The notes under the pieces were generated by a model. That model was not told where the DNA came from. It was given only the letters and a program-made list of their open reading frames with translations, and ran no database searches. Below are positions 1 to 7,707 of a stretch of 17,824 nucleotides of DNA, piece by piece (positions within the stretch are counted from its first letter, which is position 1; each line of letters begins with the position of its first letter). The DNA is from an uncultured Bacilli bacterium (GTDB lineage: Bacteria > Bacillota_I > Bacilli_A > RF39 > UBA660). The DNA is taken from positions 1 to 17,824 of the forward strand of contig CAJUMA010000022.1 in the NCBI GenBank assembly GCA_910587065.1. Direction: 5' to 3'. A program made the position numbers and the translations under genes.

Positions 1-210
1 GGTGTTCCTGGAGTTGGTTCAGGCGTTCCTGGAGTTGGTTCAGGTGTTCCTGGAGCTTGTTCAGGTGTTCCTGGAGTTGGTTCAGGCGTTCCTGGAGTTG
101 GTTCAGGTGTTCCTGGAGTTGGTTCAGGTGTTCCTGGAGTTGGTTCAGGTGTTCCTGGAGTTGGTTCAGGTGTTCCTGGAGCTTGTTCAGGCGTTCCCGG
201 AGTTGGTTCA
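1..210 (-). repeat. 21-bp in-frame tandem repeat, at least 10 units
   Basis: Ten consecutive 21-bp units fill 1-210 (boundaries 1, 22, 43, 64 ... 190), with a decayed eleventh starting at 211. The plus-strand unit is GGTGTTCCTGGAGTTGGTTC plus A. Read on the minus strand in the gene frame it encodes PEPTPGT. Variants are a synonymous T/C at the third base (units 2, 5, 10), a GCTTG form in units 3 and 9 that changes PT to QA, and a C/T in unit 10. The array reaches the window edge, so its true length is unknown. Near identity at the DNA level suggests recent expansion by slippage or recombination. Confidence 0.97.
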
Positions 211-1226
211 GATGTTCCGGAATTTTGAATTAATGCATCATTAATTCCATTTGCAAGTAAAAGTCCAACATTATCAAATTTAGTCTTGCAGATTTCCTGT
301 CCATCTAATTTACAACTAATATCTCTTTTACGAATCTCATCCATAGATAATGGAGAGTTAGCTGCAACTTTTTCTGAGAATCTATACAAAATACCTTGTA
401 AAGCATCAGGCGTAATTTGTTCTTTAGTAAATGTGCTAGCTGGAGATAAAACAATATTCCCACATCTGCAATTTACTTTATATGTATTTGTTGTTTCATC
501 AAAAACAATATCCATAGTAAATTGATTATAATCTACTCTATCAACTCTATCTTGTAGATAATCAATTGTTGTCATAATGTCAGCCATTTTTTCAGCAAAA
601 TCAATAGATGCTGAATATTTAGGCTCCGATACATCATATTCTTTAGCTACACTGTTAACAAAATTAAGATAATTTTTCATATCGGACATAGCTTGTTTAG
701 CTATATCAATTGAATTCTTTAACTCATTAAATTGAACATTCAATTTAACTTTTTCATCTTTATTATCAGTTTTTCTTAAAGCACTAAGCGTATCTTCTAA
801 TTCATCTTCCATAACAGCAATTTGTGCTTTAATTGCATTAATCACATTAGGTATAATCTTTTTTTGTCTGTCAATATCAGCTTTAATCTCATTTGTTACT
901 TCATCAACCATATTTTCATACTCTGGTTGTAAAGTTGTACTAACAACATTCCCATCAACTGACATTAAAGTCGCATCTTGATTTAATACTCCTTCATAAT
1001 GTGTCTTTAGCTCATTAAAAGCATCCTCCGTCATAAAATCATTACTAGGATCACTTATATATTCGTCGTAACTTGTACTAACAATTTTAATAGCTTCATC
1101 TGTTAAATTAGCATCTTGATCATAGTCGTTTGTACTTAGATTTAAAATTCGCTTCTCATTTTCTTCTAAACTAGACATAAACTTACGAGCTTCATCCATG
1201 TACTTTGTTATATATCTTTCGTCCAT
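1..1226 (-). CDS. Unknown coiled-coil protein with C-terminal Pro-rich heptapeptide repeats (3' end outside window)
   Basis: I do not recognise this family. The frame is open from an ATG at 1226 to the window edge: 408 codons, no stop. A strong Shine-Dalgarno (GGGAGGA, about 8 nt upstream) and a consensus promoter support this start. The N-terminus (MDERYITKYM) is charged and has no signal peptide or membrane segment, so the protein looks cytoplasmic or is exported unconventionally. Residues about 104-200 are rich in heptad-like helix and probably form a coiled coil. A CRC motif (C253, C255) plus C305 and C313 could bind metal or form disulfides. From residue 339 on, ten 7-residue units (PEPTPGT, twice PEQAPGT) follow, and the repeat continues off the window. 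It lies downstream of smc on the same strand but has its own promoter. Pro/Thr/Glu repeats usually act as extended linkers or wall spacers. What follows the repeat is unseen, so no function is proposed. Confidence 0.85.
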   Translation of the reverse strand, partial: MDERYITKYMDEARKFMSSLEENEKRILNLSTNDYDQDANLTDEAIKIVSTSYDEYISDPSNDFMTEDAFNELKTHYEGVLNQDATLMSVDGNVVSTTLQPEYENMVDEVTNEIKADIDRQKKIIPNVINAIKAQIAVMEDELEDTLSALRKTDNKDEKVKLNVQFNELKNSIDIAKQAMSDMKNYLNFVNSVAKEYDVSEPKYSASIDFAEKMADIMTTIDYLQDRVDRVDYNQFTMDIVFDETTNTYKVNCRCGNIVLSPASTFTKEQITPDALQGILYRFSEKVAANSPLSMDEIRKRDISCKLDGQEICKTKFDNVGLLLANGINDALIQNSGTSEPTPGTPEQAPGTPEPTPGTPEPTPGTPEPTPGTPEPTPGTPEPTPGTPEQAPGTPEPTPGTPEPTPGT

Positions 1227-1264
1227 TTTTTTGTTCCTCCCACATATTCCTTCAAACGAGACCT

Positions 1265-1293
1265 ATAATACCAAATTAAGGCCTTTCAGTCAA
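1265..1293 (-). promoter_or_regulatory. Sigma-A-type promoter of the repeat-protein gene
   Basis: On the minus strand TTGACT (1288-1293) is followed after exactly 17 bp by TATTAT (1265-1270). Transcription should begin near 1258, giving a leader of about 30 nt before the ATG at 1226. This makes the gene independent of the upstream rnc-smc operon. Confidence 0.8.
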
Positions 1294-1369
1294 GTTTTTG
1301 GGCATTTCCCTACTATATATTTTGATTTTATCAAATTTTTATTTAAAAGTATACATATTTTTGTAAACC

Positions 1370-4312
1370 TTACAGATTTTCAAGCTTTACACTGACAAGT
1401 TTTGACACACCAGATTCTTGCATTGTTATACCATAAAGAGTATTCGCATATTCCATAGTTCTTTTCTTGTGTGTTATAACAATAAATTGACTATTTTGTT
1501 CATATTCTTGTAAATATGTACCAAATTGATCAACATTGGCTTCATCTAAGGCTGCTTCAACCTCATCTAATATACAAAAAGGAACGACCCTTATATTTAA
1601 TATACTAAATAGCAAGGCAATCGCAGTTAAAGTCATTTCTCCACCAGAAAGTGTGTTAATACTTTTTAAATTCTTTCCTGGCGGTAATGCTGATATATCT
1701 ACGCCTGTTGTTAACATATCATCAGGATCTGTTAGAATTAAAGAAGCTTTTCCACCTTTAAACAACTTTTTGAACACTTTACCAAATTCTTCATTAACCA
1801 TTTTAAAAGTTTCTTCAAACCTTTTTTTCATTTCCTCATCTAAATCAGCGATAATTTCCATTAAATTAGCAATTGCATGTTCTAAATCGTTTTTTTGTTC
1901 ACTTAAGAAAGTATATCTTGTATTTACTCTTTCAAATTCTTGAATAGCACCAACATTAACTTCACCTAAATCACGTATATCACGTCTTAAATGATTAACT
2001 TTTGTTCGTGCAACAGCTTCATCCATATCTAAAGAATATTCCAAAGAAGCTTTTTCATAAGTGATTTGATATTCTTCACTTAACTTAACCAATAAATTAT
2101 CAAGTTTAACATCCATTTTACCAATATTTACTTCCAGTTCTCTCAATTCATTTTGTCGTTTATTGTATTCTGAATTATTTTTTCTGCTTATTGATTCAAG
2201 TTCATTAATATTATTCATTAAATCATTTTTCAAAGATTTATTAGTATTTAAACTTAAAGTTAACTCATCTTTTTTGGTTGAATACTCTAAATACTCGTTT
2301 AAAACTTCATCAAGTTCTCTATCCGTATCATTATTTAGCACATTTGTTGTTCCTTTAAGTTCCAACAAACAATTTTCAAGCGCTGATTCTACCCCTTCTT
2401 TTTCTTGCTTCTTACTAGCTATCTGTTCTTTTAATTTAACAGTTTCACTTTGTAAATTAAATACCTTTGTTTCTTCTATTTTTAAATCATTATCTATTTG
2501 ATTTAAATGCTCCTCAATCAGTTTAACTTCATTCGTTAAAACTTCGCTTGATTTAATTAAAGATTCAAGTTCAAAACGAGCATTAATAACCCCATTACTA
2601 GCTTTATTAACACCACCACTCATAGCTCCACCAGTATGTAAAAGTTCTCCATCAAGTGTAATTATACGATAACGATAATTTAACTTTTTACCAAGTCTAT
2701 TCATCGTATCTAAATTATCAACTATAATAGTATTTCCTAATTGATTTTTTATAATGTTGTCATATAACGGATTATACTTAACCAATGAAGACGCAATATC
2801 AATAAATCCAGGAACACCTTTACAAATAATTAAAGATTCATCATCAACATTTCTTCCCTTTATTATACTAATTGGAAAAAAAGTTGCTCGACCAAGTTTA
2901 TTATCTTTTAAATAATTGATTGCCATTGATGCTGACTTTTCATCGTCACAAACTATGACATTTGCGTTTGCCCCAAGAGCAATCTCTAAAGCTTTTACAT
3001 AAGTCTCTTCTGTATCAATAAGTTTTACTAATACATCATGAATTCCTGTAATCCTTGGATTATTCAAAACACTTTTGACAGCATAAGGAAGTTTAGCATC
3101 ATTTTCAATGCTTTCCTTTAATACTTCTATTTTGTTTTTTTCATTTAAAAGATTACGCGATTTTGTGCTTAATTCACTAGTTAAAGTATCTTTTCTAACA
3201 CCTAATAAACGATACTCTTCCGTACCTTCAGCCAACTTTTGTTCACACTTAGATAAAGATGCATTAAGTTCTTCTGTTTTTCCATCCAAAGAACTTATTT
3301 CTTTTTTTAATTCTACTTCTCTTTCTTTTAAGAGTAAAATATTGCTTTCTAACTTTTGATCACTTACCTCGTATTTTTTTCTCTCCGAAATTACTTGCTT
3401 ACGAGTTTGAGTTGCTGAAATATTTTCATTAACCTTAATTAATTCTTCACTTAATCGAGTTATTTCCTCATCTACCTTAATGCTTTGAAGCTTTAAACTT
3501 TCAATATTAGAAGTTTCTTTAGAACCTTTACTATCAAATTCTAATAACTCATTTTTTAAAGTTTCCACTTTTTCTTTTGACCTTGCATACTCATCATTAA
3601 TAGTTTTTATATCACTCGCTATTAAAGAAACTTCAATACTTTCAAGTTCCTCTTTTAGTTCTAAATACTTTTTGGCATCTTCTGATTGTTTTCTTAAAGG
3701 TTCAACACTTGCTTCTAATTCATCAATAACTAAACGAACTTTTTCTAAATTATCATTTGTATTATCAAGTTTACGTAATGTTTCATCTTTACGTTTTTTA
3801 TATTTTAATACTCCTGATGCTTCTTCAATAATTAATCTTCGATCCGTTGGTTTACCTTTAAGTATTTCCATTATTTTACCTTGCGAAATAATCGAAAAAG
3901 AATCAGCATTAGCTCCACTATCTAAAAATAAATCAGTAATGTCTTTTTTTCTTACCTTTGTATTATTTATATAGTACTGATTTTCTCCTGTTTTATAAAC
4001 CTCTCTTTTAATCTCAACTTCATCAAATTCCGTTTGTAAATAATGATCGTGATTATCAAAAGTAAGAGATACCCAAGCTCGTGTAAGCGCGTTTCTTGAT
4101 TCAGACCCCGCAAATATAACATCACTTGATTGTTCTCCACCACGGATTTCTTTTAAACTAGATTCTCCTAAAACCCATTTAACAGCATCAACAACATTTG
4201 ATTTACCACTACCATTAGGTCCAACTATACCTGTTATTCCATCTCCTACCATAATTTCAATTTTTTCCGCAAAAGATTTAAAACCATGTGCTTTAATACT
4301 TAACAATTTCAT
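1370..4312 (-). CDS. smc: Chromosome partition/condensation ATPase Smc (short-armed)
   Basis: Smc dimers, with ScpA/ScpB, entrap and organise the chromosome after replication. All family landmarks are present: Walker A GPNGSGKS at 31-38, the conserved ISQGKI at 142-147, an N-terminal coiled-coil arm about 170-405, the hinge about 408-578 ending in the GG.MSGGV segment, the return coil about 580-830, signature LSGGE at 888-892, Walker B FCILDE at 912-917, and D-loop ALDEAN at 921-926. At 980 residues it is about 200 shorter than Bacillus Smc; the arms are short while head and hinge look complete. Mycoplasma Smc (P115) proteins have this length, which supports a Mollicutes-like affinity. It starts 12 bp after the rnc stop, and its Shine-Dalgarno (TAGGAGTGG) overlaps the rnc TAG, so the two genes are co-transcribed. 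No scpA or scpB is in view. Confidence 0.98.
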   Translation of the reverse strand: MKLLSIKAHGFKSFAEKIEIMVGDGITGIVGPNGSGKSNVVDAVKWVLGESSLKEIRGGEQSSDVIFAGSESRNALTRAWVSLTFDNHDHYLQTEFDEVEIKREVYKTGENQYYINNTKVRKKDITDLFLDSGANADSFSIISQGKIMEILKGKPTDRRLIIEEASGVLKYKKRKDETLRKLDNTNDNLEKVRLVIDELEASVEPLRKQSEDAKKYLELKEELESIEVSLIASDIKTINDEYARSKEKVETLKNELLEFDSKGSKETSNIESLKLQSIKVDEEITRLSEELIKVNENISATQTRKQVISERKKYEVSDQKLESNILLLKEREVELKKEISSLDGKTEELNASLSKCEQKLAEGTEEYRLLGVRKDTLTSELSTKSRNLLNEKNKIEVLKESIENDAKLPYAVKSVLNNPRITGIHDVLVKLIDTEETYVKALEIALGANANVIVCDDEKSASMAINYLKDNKLGRATFFPISIIKGRNVDDESLIICKGVPGFIDIASSLVKYNPLYDNIIKNQLGNTIIVDNLDTMNRLGKKLNYRYRIITLDGELLHTGGAMSGGVNKASNGVINARFELESLIKSSEVLTNEVKLIEEHLNQIDNDLKIEETKVFNLQSETVKLKEQIASKKQEKEGVESALENCLLELKGTTNVLNNDTDRELDEVLNEYLEYSTKKDELTLSLNTNKSLKNDLMNNINELESISRKNNSEYNKRQNELRELEVNIGKMDVKLDNLLVKLSEEYQITYEKASLEYSLDMDEAVARTKVNHLRRDIRDLGEVNVGAIQEFERVNTRYTFLSEQKNDLEHAIANLMEIIADLDEEMKKRFEETFKMVNEEFGKVFKKLFKGGKASLILTDPDDMLTTGVDISALPPGKNLKSINTLSGGEMTLTAIALLFSILNIRVVPFCILDEVEAALDEANVDQFGTYLQEYEQNSQFIVITHKKRTMEYANTLYGITMQESGVSKLVSVKLENL

Positions 4313-4324
4313 GTAAATCCACTC

Positions 4325-4966
4325 CTACGCTATTTTACTTATGGCATCCTTCGCAGCATTTTGTTCTGCTTCTTTTTTTGATTTACCACTGCCACTACCA
4401 AATTTGATACCATCAACTATCACATCAACATCAAAAGTCTTATCATGAGCTGGACCAGACTCTGATACTACTACATATTCTAAAGTCTTTTTTTCCATTT
4501 GAACCATCTCTTGCAAATAAGATTTATGATCATGAATAAATAAAACCTTATTTTTTATATAAGGAACAATAATATCTAAGGCATATTTTTTAGCCACCGA
4601 AAAACCATGTTCTAAAAAAATAACAGCTAAAACACTTTCAAAACAATCAGCAACTATTGATGGAGTTTGATTTGAAACACCATTACCCGTTCTAATATTT
4701 TCTGTCAAACCAATTTTATTACTATATTCAAACAAAGCATTTTCACAAACATAACTAGCTCTAACCTTTGACATGTCTCCCTCTTTTAAGTCCGAATGCA
4801 AATAAAAATATTCACTAGTTGCAAGTTCTAGAACTGCATCTCCCAAAAACTCTAATCTCTCATAACTATCAACATTCTCTTCATTTGCATAAGATGAATG
4901 AGTTAAAGCTGTCATAAGTAAGTCTTGATTTTTTATTACAACTCCAAGTTTTGCTAGAAAGTCCAT
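4325..4966 (-). CDS. rnc: Ribonuclease III
   Basis: RNase III cleaves double-stranded RNA, including rRNA precursors. Residues 1-140 form the endonuclease domain with the signature ERLEFLGDAVL (36-46). The expected metal-binding acidic residues are E39, D43, D107 and E110, matching the family pattern. Residues about 147-213 are the double-stranded RNA-binding domain, ending in the typical GSGKSKKEAEQNAAKDAI segment. The length of 213 residues is normal. The ATG at 4966 is preceded by GGTGATAAT and, 16 nt upstream, by a TATAAT box, so the leader is very short. The gene heads an rnc-smc operon as in Bacillus; acpP is not upstream and ftsY is not downstream. The stop is TAG. Confidence 0.98.
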   Translation of the reverse strand: MDFLAKLGVVIKNQDLLMTALTHSSYANEENVDSYERLEFLGDAVLELATSEYFYLHSDLKEGDMSKVRASYVCENALFEYSNKIGLTENIRTGNGVSNQTPSIVADCFESVLAVIFLEHGFSVAKKYALDIIVPYIKNKVLFIHDHKSYLQEMVQMEKKTLEYVVVSESGPAHDKTFDVDVIVDGIKFGSGSGKSKKEAEQNAAKDAISKIA

Positions 4967-4982
4967 ATTATCACCAATTATT

Positions 4983-5011
4983 ATTATACATAAAACTTCC
5001 TGCTTAATCTA
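4983..5011 (-). promoter_or_regulatory. Probable rnc-smc promoter, short leader
   Basis: A perfect TATAAT on the minus strand (4983-4988) lies 16 nt before the rnc ATG. At 17-bp spacing the -35 is poor (TAGATT, 5006-5011). Transcription would start about 10 nt before the ATG, placing the GGTGA Shine-Dalgarno (4969-4973) at the extreme 5' end of the mRNA. The same arrangement recurs at three other genes in this window. Confidence 0.55.
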
Positions 5012-5013
5012 GT

Positions 5014-5019
5014 TATAAT
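5014..5019 (+). promoter_or_regulatory. Possible -10 element for the lipoprotein-DHH unit
   Basis: TATAAT on the plus strand lies 54 bp before the ATG at 5074. No convincing -35 lies 16-18 bp upstream. It sits close to the divergent rnc -10, so the two promoters would overlap. Confidence 0.35.
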
Positions 5020-5073
5020 TTACAAAAAACAGATATTTTGGTATATTTGAAATAGATAAGGAAGCGAAAAAAA

Positions 5074-5937
5074 ATGAATAAAATAAAAACTTTAATGTTA
5101 GTACTAATTACATCACTACTATTAACAGGTTGTTTTAAAAGGGACAATTTAGATAATATAACTATTTATACAACTACTTACCCAATTGAATATTTAACAA
5201 CCTATATTTATGGTTATAACTCTAAAATAGAATCAATCTATCCCAAGGGAACAAATCCCCATGAATATACCTTAACGGATAAAAAGATAAAAGAATACGC
5301 CAGTGCGGATATGCTAGTTTACAATGGAGAAACTAAAGAAAAAAACGTAGCAGCATCTTTTATGAGTAAAAACAAACGTTTAAAAATAATTGATGTTACG
5401 AAAGGCCTAACTATAAAAAGAGATGAGGAAGAGTTATGGCTTTGCCCATCAAATTATTTAATGCTTGCTCAAAATATAAAAAACGAACTTCTTGACTATA
5501 CTTCTTCGACATTACTAAAACAAGAAATAATAGAAAATTATGATAAATTAAAATTAATTATTTCAACCTATGATGCTGAACTTAAAGTTATCGCCGAAAG
5601 TTCTTCAAACCCAACTATAATTGCGGGAAATGATGTCTTCAAATTTTTAGAAAAATATGGTTTTAAAGTTTTATCAGTGGAAGAAAATGACTTAACGAAT
5701 TCAGCAGAACTTAATGAAGCAAAGAATAATGTTAGAAATAAACTTAATTCTTATGTCTTCATTTTAAACACTGATACAGAAAATGAATTTACAAAATCCT
5801 TAGAAGCTGAAGGTGCCGTTATAGCATCCGTTCAATCCATGATTAACTTAACTGATGAAGAATATAAAGAAGGCTATGATTATGAACAAATGATGGATAA
5901 TTTCTTAGAAACATTAAAAACAGAGGTATATAATTAA
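5074..5937 (+). CDS. ZnuA/AdcA-like metal-binding lipoprotein with degraded metal site
   Basis: The protein is 287 residues with a lipoprotein signal peptide: basic start, hydrophobic core, lipobox LLTGC with C20 as the lipidated cysteine. The rest follows the cluster A-I (zinc/manganese) ABC substrate-binding fold: TTYPIEYLT, KGTNPHEYTLT, a long middle helix, the ELWLCPSNY segment, EKYGF, and a final YDYEQMMDNF helix. Only the first metal histidine (H63, in NPHEY) is retained. By hand alignment the second histidine (DPHxW) is E120, the third ligand position is N186 and the fourth (Asp in Mn-type proteins) is Q254. No permease or ATPase gene is adjacent. It may bind something else, bind metal weakly, or act as an adhesin-like surface protein. 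The Shine-Dalgarno AAGGAAG precedes the ATG. It is followed 1 nt later by a DHH phosphoesterase gene. Confidence 0.85.
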   Translation: MNKIKTLMLVLITSLLLTGCFKRDNLDNITIYTTTYPIEYLTTYIYGYNSKIESIYPKGTNPHEYTLTDKKIKEYASADMLVYNGETKEKNVAASFMSKNKRLKIIDVTKGLTIKRDEEELWLCPSNYLMLAQNIKNELLDYTSSTLLKQEIIENYDKLKLIISTYDAELKVIAESSSNPTIIAGNDVFKFLEKYGFKVLSVEENDLTNSAELNEAKNNVRNKLNSYVFILNTDTENEFTKSLEAEGAVIASVQSMINLTDEEYKEGYDYEQMMDNFLETLKTEVYN

Positions 5938-5938
5938 A

Positions 5939-6862
5939 ATGAAAGACTTACTTATAACACATACAGACTTAGATGGAATATCTCCTATTGTCTTACTCAA
6001 TTTAACAGAAAAAAAATTTGAATATAAATCAATTGAAATAAATGAAGTTGAAGAAACATTTAATGAATTATTTGAAAAAAATTTATCTCTTTACGAAAAC
6101 ATTTATATAACAGATTTAACAATACCAGAGAGTATATATGTAAAGTTGAAGGAATTAAATAATGTCAAAGTATTTGATCATCATGAAACTCATCTTTATG
6201 CTAACGCCTACTCTTTTGCAACCGTAAAAGTTAAGGAATTTGGTCACCTAACCTGTGGAACAGAACTTTTTTATAACTATTTAAAAAGTCTATACCCCAA
6301 ACTTGATACACCTTTAATAAAAGAATACGTTGACTTAGTAAGACAAATTGATACATGGGACTTTACTGACCTAACACTTGCAAAACAACTAGGTTCACTT
6401 CCCTTAATCTATGGAAAAAAAGAGTTTATAAAATTATTAAGTAAAAGATTAAAAAAAAATAAGGACCACTTTGAACTAACAGCATTTGAAAAACGTTACT
6501 TAAAAATTAAAAATGAAGATGAAACAAATTTTATTGAAAATAAAGAAAAGCAAATGGTAACCTACTTAATTGAAGGGAGAAAATGCGGTGTAGTATTCGC
6601 AAGTAATTGTAATAAAAGTGAACTTGGAAATGTCTTATCAAACCACCATCCAGAACTAGATTTAATAATCATCATTGATACAACTAAAGCAATATCTTAC
6701 CGTACATCGCGTGATGATGTTAGGGTTAATGATTTTGCCTCTCTCTTTGGAGGTGGAGGTCATCAGAAAGCTTCAGGATCTAGTTTTAACGATAATGACC
6801 GTGACAGTATTGTAAAGAATTACTACAAAAATGCCAAACGATTAGAAGATGATAAAAACTAA
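5939..6862 (+). CDS. DHH/DHHA1 phosphoesterase, NrnB/YngD-like nuclease
   Basis: The 307-residue protein has the two-domain architecture of DHH enzymes, Mn-dependent phosphodiesterases that degrade short oligoribonucleotides or related phosphoesters. The DHH domain (about 1-140) shows motif I HTDLDG (8-13), D59 in TDLTIP, the DHH triad D80-H81-H82, and a later Asp in RQIDTWD (about 137-140). The DHHA1 substrate-binding domain ends with GGGGHQ (271-276) followed by KASG. The opening HTDLDG resembles the NrnB/YngD type more than the NrnA type, but the exact substrate (nanoRNA, pAp, cyclic dinucleotide) cannot be decided from sequence alone. It starts 1 nt after the lipoprotein stop, with a weak AGAGG 12 nt upstream, so expression probably depends on translation of the gene before it. 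The end of the gene forms one arm of its own terminator. Confidence 0.9.
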   Translation: MKDLLITHTDLDGISPIVLLNLTEKKFEYKSIEINEVEETFNELFEKNLSLYENIYITDLTIPESIYVKLKELNNVKVFDHHETHLYANAYSFATVKVKEFGHLTCGTELFYNYLKSLYPKLDTPLIKEYVDLVRQIDTWDFTDLTLAKQLGSLPLIYGKKEFIKLLSKRLKKNKDHFELTAFEKRYLKIKNEDETNFIENKEKQMVTYLIEGRKCGVVFASNCNKSELGNVLSNHHPELDLIIIIDTTKAISYRTSRDDVRVNDFASLFGGGGHQKASGSSFNDNDRDSIVKNYYKNAKRLEDDKN

Positions 6863-6871
6863 TCGTTTTTT
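6836..6871 (+). terminator. Intrinsic terminator overlapping the DHH gene end
   Basis: Stem AAACGATTAG (6836-6845) pairs with CTAATCGTTT (6859-6868), with a 13-nt loop and a T run from 6866 to 6871. The stop codon TAA (6860-6862) lies inside the 3' arm. Confidence 0.85.
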
Positions 6872-6872
6872 A

Positions 6873-6901
6873 TTGACATCAAATTCTTAAATAGGTATAA
6901 T
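6873..6901 (+). promoter_or_regulatory. Consensus promoter of tRNA-Ser
   Basis: TTGACA (6873-6878), exactly 17 bp, then TATAAT (6896-6901): a perfect match to the housekeeping consensus. It begins directly after the upstream terminator's T run, and the tRNA starts 15 bp past the -10. Confidence 0.93.
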
Positions 6902-6916
6902 TTATATGTCGGGCTT

Positions 6917-7007
6917 GGAGTAGTACTCAAGAGGCTGAAGAGGCTCCCCTGCTAAGGGAGTAGGTCGGGCAACTGGCGCGAGGGTTCAAATCCCTCCTGC
7001 TCCGCCA
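6917..7007 (+). tRNA. tRNA-Ser(GCU)
   Basis: Acceptor GGAGTAG pairs with CTGCTCC, followed by discriminator G and an encoded CCA. Anticodon stem CTCCC/GGGAG encloses a loop with anticodon GCT, which reads AGC/AGU serine codons. A long variable arm (GTAGGTCGGGCAACTGGCGC region) gives 91 nt, typical of a class II tRNA-Ser. The T arm carries GGTTCAAAT. It is a single-gene unit with its own promoter and terminator. Confidence 0.96.
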
Positions 7008-7019
7008 TTATAAAAATAT

Positions 7020-7042
7020 CTCTAGAAATCTAGAGTTTTTTT
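7020..7042 (+). terminator. Terminator of tRNA-Ser
   Basis: CTCTAG (7020-7025) pairs with CTAGAG (7030-7035) around an AAAT loop, followed by seven T residues (7036-7042). Confidence 0.88.
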
Positions 7043-7043
7043 A

Positions 7044-7072
7044 TTGACTTAAGCGATATATACATATATCAT
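7044..7072 (+). promoter_or_regulatory. Promoter of the 7112 gene
   Basis: TTGACT (7044-7049), 17 bp, TATCAT (7067-7072). The leader would be about 33 nt and contains the strong AGGAGG (7099-7104), 7 nt before the ATG. Confidence 0.75.
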
Positions 7073-7111
7073 ATAGATGTGGTTATACTATAGCATTTAG
7101 GAGGGTTATCA

Positions 7112-7675
7112 ATGAAATTAAAAGAAAAACTAAAAGGCGCAAAAGAAGCAATCAAAGACTACAGTCAAGAAATGATAGATGTAACAAATTTATCAGTCGA
7201 AGAATATGCTCAATATTATGGTGGTAATTACACAAACTTTTTAAAAGCTGTAAACACAAAAATATTTAAAGCATTATCCGAATATAATTCAGAAGGAAAA
7301 GAAGCAGAAGAAAAACCTGAAGTAACTATAGAAATGAAAATTAATTCCTATAAAAAGAGTCAAATAACATTTAATGAACCTGAGTATTTAGGAGCAAAAG
7401 AAACACTTGATATAAGTAAAATCAATTTTATGCTAACAAAGGCCAAAATGTCATCTTATATTGATGAAGAAAGAAATGTTTTAGTAGTAAATAGTAAATC
7501 ATTAGCAAGTATTTTTGAGGAAGCAAGAGATGAATATATTGGTAAAGTTACTTCAATCTTAGAAAATACCAGTAAAACTATTTCTGCTCAAGCTGAAAGC
7601 ATAAAAAAGAGTGCTGGTGCAACTATAAAAAGGACTTTAAAAGACGCTTCTGACTGGGCTGATAAGAATCTATAA
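7112..7675 (+). CDS. Hypothetical charged helical protein
   Basis: I do not recognise this 187-residue protein. It has no signal peptide, membrane segment or cysteine. The N-terminus is Lys-rich (MKLKEKLKGAKEAIKD). The middle contains a possible beta-rich stretch (VTIEMKINSYKKSQITF, about 70-87). The C-terminal 50 residues are amphipathic helix rich in Lys, Ala and Ser. It is likely a soluble cytoplasmic protein. Start evidence is strong: AGGAGG at 7 nt and a near-consensus promoter. It is monocistronic, between the tRNA-Ser terminator and a bidirectional terminator shared with the convergent membrane-protein gene. The strong translation signals suggest it is expressed well; no function can be assigned. 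Confidence 0.85.
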   Translation: MKLKEKLKGAKEAIKDYSQEMIDVTNLSVEEYAQYYGGNYTNFLKAVNTKIFKALSEYNSEGKEAEEKPEVTIEMKINSYKKSQITFNEPEYLGAKETLDISKINFMLTKAKMSSYIDEERNVLVVNSKSLASIFEEARDEYIGKVTSILENTSKTISAQAESIKKSAGATIKRTLKDASDWADKNL

Positions 7676-7707
7676 AAAAAATTCACACTGTTATGTGTGA
7701 ACTTTTT
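7674..7707. terminator. Bidirectional terminator between convergent genes
   Basis: TTCACAC (7682-7688) pairs with GTGTGAA (7695-7701) across a 6-nt loop. On the plus strand a CTTTTT tract follows; on the minus strand a run of eight T residues follows (the A run at 7674-7681). It serves both the 7112 gene and the minus-strand gene ending at 7706, whose stop codon lies beside the stem. Confidence 0.88.

Noticed and set aside
1..210. CRISPR-like array
   Set aside because: Units are directly adjacent with no spacers, a constant 21-bp period and in-frame coding.
2..244. Plus-strand open frame of repeated FLELVQ units
   Set aside because: It is the antisense reading of the 21-bp array, which is open in several frames. 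The minus-strand frame continues into a long gene with promoter and Shine-Dalgarno.
1321..1340. Terminator for smc (stem TTTGAT/ATCAAA)
   Set aside because: On the minus strand the weak AT-only hairpin is followed by ATATATAG, not a T run, so it is not convincing for smc.
1536..3974. Plus-strand open frames antisense to smc
   Set aside because: They are shadows of a fully conserved Smc frame, without Shine-Dalgarno or promoter signals.
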